DNA from: an uncultured Collinsella sp.
Lineage (GTDB): Bacteria > Actinomycetota > Coriobacteriia > Coriobacteriales > Coriobacteriaceae
Direction of reading: 5' to 3'
NCBI GenBank assembly: GCA_902496645.1
Contig: CABVBR010000031.1
Coordinates: 1 to 15,982, forward strand
Length of the DNA stretch: 15,982 nt
The stretch's first letter is position 1; each line of letters starts with the position of its first letter. Below are positions 13,582 to 15,982 of this stretch, in pieces. Both the position numbers and the translations under genes were made by a program. Below the pieces are notes generated by a model that made no database searches, was not told the origin of the DNA, and was given only the letters and a program-made list of their open reading frames with translations.

Positions 13582-13617
13582 CGCGCGCCCTGCCCGCCAA
13601 TCCGGCGAACGGTCGAT

Positions 13618-13666
13618 CCGCGCCCGTGAACGGCGATATCGCGTCCCACCGCTTGCGCGGGCGCGG
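13618..13666. other. GC-rich inverted repeat in the bglG-permease spacer
   Basis: CCGCGCCCG (13618-13626) pairs perfectly with CGGGCGCGG (13658-13666) across 31 bases. There is no U tail. It lies at the 3' end of the antiterminator gene and overlaps the candidate -35 box of the permease promoter. Function unknown. Confidence 0.4.
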
Positions 13667-13681
13667 CGGATGCGCTAGATT
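13653..13681 (+). promoter_or_regulatory. Candidate internal promoter for the PTS permease
   Basis: TTGCGC (13653-13658) and TAGATT (13676-13681) are separated by exactly 17 bp; the hexamers match consensus at 3 and 4 of 6 positions. A transcript would start near 13688, just before the antiterminator/terminator hairpins, which is the arrangement of BglG/LicT-controlled leaders. Confidence 0.45.
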
Positions 13682-13696
13682 TCCTGCCATACGAGT

Positions 13697-13717
13697 GCCA
13701 CTTGGCTTGCCCAAGGC
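13697..13717 (+). promoter_or_regulatory. Candidate antiterminator (RAT-like) hairpin
   Basis: GCC (13697-13699) pairs with GGC (13715-13717) and TTGG (13702-13705) with CCAA (13711-13714), with an AC bulge and a short loop. It uses bases 13711-13717, which also form the left stem of the following terminator, so the two folds exclude each other. The sequence does not match the canonical RAT consensus closely, so binding by the upstream antiterminator is inference from position and architecture. Confidence 0.5.
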
Positions 13718-13767
13718 GTTATCGGAACGGATGCGACCGTTCGATGCCGCTTTGGGTTTTCTTTTTC
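13710..13767 (+). terminator. Leader terminator before the PTS permease
   Basis: CCCAAGGCG (13710-13718) pairs with CGCTTTGGG (13748-13756) over 9 bp including one G-U, with an inner AACGG/CCGTT stem (13726-13730 with 13737-13741). It is followed by TTTTCTTTTT. It is a good intrinsic terminator located 145 bp before the permease start, in the position expected for conditional readthrough. Confidence 0.82.
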
Positions 13768-13770
13768 GCA

Positions 13771-13797
13771 CGCCCCGCGCGCCCCGCGCGCCCCGCA
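13771..13797. repeat. Three tandem 9-bp repeats
   Basis: Three copies of CGCCCCGCG (the last ends in A) immediately after the terminator's U run. The repeats are probably slippage-prone spacer sequence, or C-rich RNA that could favour Rho or a binding protein. No function is shown. Confidence 0.6.
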
Positions 13798-13911
13798 TAT
13801 GGGCGGACCCTCCCCAAAACCGCATCCCCCGGTCGATTCACGCGTCCATGGCGCCCGCAGCGCGCGATGCGGGCTATGGATACCAAGGCCGACCAGAAGG
13901 AAGGATTAACC

Positions 13912-15318
13912 ATGGCAGGAAAGGACTACGCGGACGCCGCACGGAGGATCGTGGAGGGCATCGGCGGCAAGGACAACATCCAGTCGATGATGCACTGCGT
14001 CACCCGGCTGCGCTTCCAGCTCAAGGACGAGAGCCTCGTTGACGAGGACGCCCTGCAGGAGATCGACGTCGTGAACGCCGTCCGCCACTCGGCGGGGCAG
14101 TTCCAGCTCGTCATAGGCCCCAAGGTGCTCTCGGTGTACAACGCCGTCGTGGAGGAGACGGGGTACGTGGACGCCTCGCTCCAGCTCGACGCCGCCGAGA
14201 AGCCCAAGGACGAGCCCCGGGGCATCATGGGCATCTTGAACGTCATCTCCTCGTGCTTCTCGCCCATGCTCTGCGTGCTCATCGCAGGCTGTGTGACGAA
14301 GGGGCTCCTCGCGCTCGCCGTGGCGCTGGGCATGTCCGACAGCTCCGGCCTCTATCTCGTGCTCTCGTCGTTCGGCGACAGCGTCCTCATGTTCATCCCC
14401 GTCTTCGTGGGCTACGGCGCAGCCAAGCGCTTCAACATGGATCCCCTCTACGGCGTGGGCCTCGGCGTGCTCTTCTGCATGCCGAGCCTGCAGGCCGACG
14501 CGCTTTCCGAGGGCGAGGCCCTGGGGCAGATCTTCGGCATGGACTACTACCAGACGATCCTCGGCATCCCCCTCGTGCCCATGACCTACCAGTACTCCGC
14601 CATCTCGATCATCCCCATCGTCTGGATCGCCTCGAAGCTCTACCACTTCCTGAACGCGCACGTCTACGAGGCGCTCCAGTTCAACCTCGTGCCGCTCGTG
14701 ACCTTCATCGTGACGGCACTCGCGGGGTTCCTTGTCGTGGGCCCCATCTTCCAGCTCTTCACGCAGCTGCTCATGATCGTCTGCGAGGCCATCATCTCGT
14801 TCTCGCCGGCGCTCTTCGGCGCCGTGCTCGGCGGCACCTACCTGCTCATGGTGATGTTCGGCGTCCACTACTGCTTGGACCCGCTGTGCTACTCCTACCT
14901 GCTCACCTACGGCTACGATCCCACCTGGCCCGCCTCGGACGCCTCGACGTGGATCCTGCTGGGCATCCTCGTCGCCATCACGCTGCGCACGCACGACGAG
15001 AAGCTGAAGGAGACGGCCGTGGGCGCCGCGATCCCGATGTTCATCAGCGGCGTGACCGAGCCCGCGCTCTACGGCGTGGTGATCCCCAACATGAAGCGCG
15101 TCCTCGCCGTGCTCGTGCCGCTCTCGGCCATCACCGGCGCGATCTTCATCAGCCTCGTCCCGGGCGCCTACACCTTCGGCGGCGAGGGGCTCTTCGGCTT
15201 CTTGAACTACGTGCAGCCGGACTCGTGGTTCGCCGTGATCTGCTACTTCTGCATCTGCGGCGCGGGCTTCGTCGCGGGGCTGGGCATCACGCTCGCCACC
15301 TGGCGGGACAAGGCGTAG
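13912..15318 (+). CDS. PTS beta-glucoside-type EIIBC permease
   Basis: Membrane permease that imports and phosphorylates a sugar, probably an aryl-beta-glucoside or beta-diglucoside, in the glucose/sucrose/beta-glucoside PTS superfamily. The EIIB domain (about 1-85) has phospho-cysteine Cys29 in MHCVTRLRF. The EIIC domain (about 105-465) is strongly hydrophobic with about 8-10 segments, and carries FISGVTEPALYGV, the usual glutamate-containing substrate motif. FGVHYCLDPL replaces the more common FGxHWxxxP. The product is 468 aa and stops after EIIC: there is no C-terminal EIIA domain as in BglF (625 aa). GGAAGGA precedes ATG 13912; the in-frame ATG at 13702 is rejected because it lies inside the leader hairpin. 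Sugar specificity rests on the adjacent antiterminator and glucosidase genes. Confidence 0.93.
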   Translation: MAGKDYADAARRIVEGIGGKDNIQSMMHCVTRLRFQLKDESLVDEDALQEIDVVNAVRHSAGQFQLVIGPKVLSVYNAVVEETGYVDASLQLDAAEKPKDEPRGIMGILNVISSCFSPMLCVLIAGCVTKGLLALAVALGMSDSSGLYLVLSSFGDSVLMFIPVFVGYGAAKRFNMDPLYGVGLGVLFCMPSLQADALSEGEALGQIFGMDYYQTILGIPLVPMTYQYSAISIIPIVWIASKLYHFLNAHVYEALQFNLVPLVTFIVTALAGFLVVGPIFQLFTQLLMIVCEAIISFSPALFGAVLGGTYLLMVMFGVHYCLDPLCYSYLLTYGYDPTWPASDASTWILLGILVAITLRTHDEKLKETAVGAAIPMFISGVTEPALYGVVIPNMKRVLAVLVPLSAITGAIFISLVPGAYTFGGEGLFGFLNYVQPDSWFAVICYFCICGAGFVAGLGITLATWRDKA

Positions 15319-15336
15319 GGTATCGTATAGGACGGT

Positions 15337-15354
15337 GGCCGCGCGAGCGCGGCC
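15337..15354 (+). other. Perfect hairpin between permease and glucosidase
   Basis: GGCCGCGC (15337-15344) and GCGCGGCC (15347-15354) form an 8-bp perfect stem with a GA centre, in the 58-bp gap before the next gene and 6 bases before its AAGGAG. It lacks a U tail. It is more likely an mRNA stability or processing element inside the operon than a terminator. Confidence 0.55.
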
Positions 15355-15376
15355 GCGCTTAGAAAGGAGCACGGAC

Positions 15377-15982
15377 ATGGCGTTTCCCGAAGGCTTCCTC
15401 TGGGGCGGGGCGACCGCCGCGAACCAGTGCGAGGGCGCCTGGCTCGACGACGGCAAGGGCGCGAGCATCCTGGACATGGTGACGGCCGGCGCGCGCGGGG
15501 TGCCGCGCCGCTGCACCGCCGAACCCGAGCCGCTCACCTACTACCCCTCGCACCGGGCCATCGACCTCTACCATCGCTGGCAGGGCGACTTCGAGCTCTT
15601 CCACGAGATGGGCTTCACCTGCTACCGCATGTCGATCGCCTGGAGCCGCATCTTCCCGGCGGGCGACGACGAGGCGCCCAACCGGGCGGGGCTCGACTAC
15701 TACGCGGCGCAGTTCCGCCGCCTGCGCGAGCTGGGGATCGAGCCCGTCGTCACTATCTCGCACTTCGAGCTCCCGTACCACCTCACGCAGGCCTACGGCG
15801 GCTGGACGAATCGGCGACTGATCGATTTCTACGTGCGCTACTGCGAGACGATCTTTCGCGAGTACCGGGGGCTCGTGCGCTACTGGCTCATGGTGAACGA
15901 GATCAACATGGCCACGGACGGCTACTACTTCGCCACGGGCATCCCGCCGCGCGCGCCCGAGCTCTCCGAGGCGGGAAGCGGG
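15377..15982 (+). CDS. 6-phospho-beta-glucosidase, GH1 (5' part, cut by window end)
   Basis: Glycoside hydrolase family 1 enzyme that hydrolyses the 6-phospho-beta-glucoside delivered by the PTS permease into glucose 6-phosphate and an aglycone or glucose. The first 202 codons are present; the family is usually about 460-490 aa, so more than half lies beyond the edge. Visible motifs: the N-terminal signature FPEGFLWGGATAANQCEGAW (3-22), RMSIAWSRIFP (84-94), SHFELPYHL (128-136) and YWLMVNEINM (169-178), whose Glu175 is the acid/base. The catalytic nucleophile region is not in the window. AAGGAG lies 8 bases before the ATG. The frame is intact to the edge. Assignment as phospho-glucosidase rather than plain beta-glucosidase rests on the PTS context. 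Confidence 0.92.
   Translation, partial: MAFPEGFLWGGATAANQCEGAWLDDGKGASILDMVTAGARGVPRRCTAEPEPLTYYPSHRAIDLYHRWQGDFELFHEMGFTCYRMSIAWSRIFPAGDDEAPNRAGLDYYAAQFRRLRELGIEPVVTISHFELPYHLTQAYGGWTNRRLIDFYVRYCETIFREYRGLVRYWLMVNEINMATDGYYFATGIPPRAPELSEAGSG

Noticed and set aside
13702..13911. N-terminal extension of the PTS permease from ATG 13702
   Set aside because: The extension would translate the terminator and the 9-bp tandem repeats; the EIIB domain starts right after ATG 13912, which has its own ribosome site.
13906..15537. 543-aa minus-strand open frame rich in His, Glu and Arg
   Set aside because: Shadow of the permease and glucosidase genes caused by their strong G/C third positions.
1..15982. 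CRISPR arrays, tRNA or rRNA genes, transposases, integrases
   Set aside because: No regularly spaced repeats, no cloverleaf or rRNA sequence, and no recombinase motifs were seen in any frame.

Overview
The window looks like chromosome from a high-GC Coriobacteriia gut actinobacterium. Collinsella or a close relative is my best guess, based on GC-rich coding, long extended versions of housekeeping proteins, and the housekeeping/PTS gene mix. This is inference from reading, not from a database search. Nearly all of it is ordinary bacterial coding sequence, but the intergenic spaces are rich in long hairpins and palindromic sites.

Layout. Bases 1-346 hold no gene I can support, only a strong hairpin and a 130-bp near-palindrome with 30-bp arms. 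A PcrA/UvrD helicase follows on the minus strand (347-3247), then a strong terminator and undecaprenyl-diphosphatase UppP (minus, TTG start). A universal stress protein is divergent from uppP (plus). It converges, across a bidirectional terminator and a 93-bp inverted repeat, on a HipBA-type toxin-antitoxin operon (minus; hipB then hipA). That operon is preceded by three palindromic operators spaced exactly 39 bp apart. Next, all minus, come a two-component system (OmpR-type regulator, then a BceS-like two-helix sensor kinase), an unrecognised 235-aa protein and purH. PurH is followed at its 3' end by another 93-bp structured repeat and a bidirectional terminator. A GNAT acetyltransferase is divergent from purH.

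From about 12.6 kb to the right edge, a more strongly G/C-ending block on the plus strand encodes an aryl-beta-glucoside utilisation operon. It contains a BglG/LicT-family antiterminator, a two-domain PTS EIIBC permease, and the start of a GH1 6-phospho-beta-glucosidase cut by the window end. The 330-bp space between antiterminator and permease contains a candidate promoter, a candidate antiterminator hairpin overlapping the left stem of a U-tailed terminator, and then the permease start. This is the expected arrangement for BglG-type control. The permease lacks a fused IIA domain, so IIA must come from elsewhere. The antiterminator has Ser where LicT has its second PRD1 histidine.

The most interesting points are the evenly spaced hipBA operators, the beta-glucoside leader switch with its atypical regulator, and a set of unrelated-sequence long palindromes sitting a few bases beyond the 3' ends of pcrA, uspA and purH. 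I did not find a clearly new multi-gene system.
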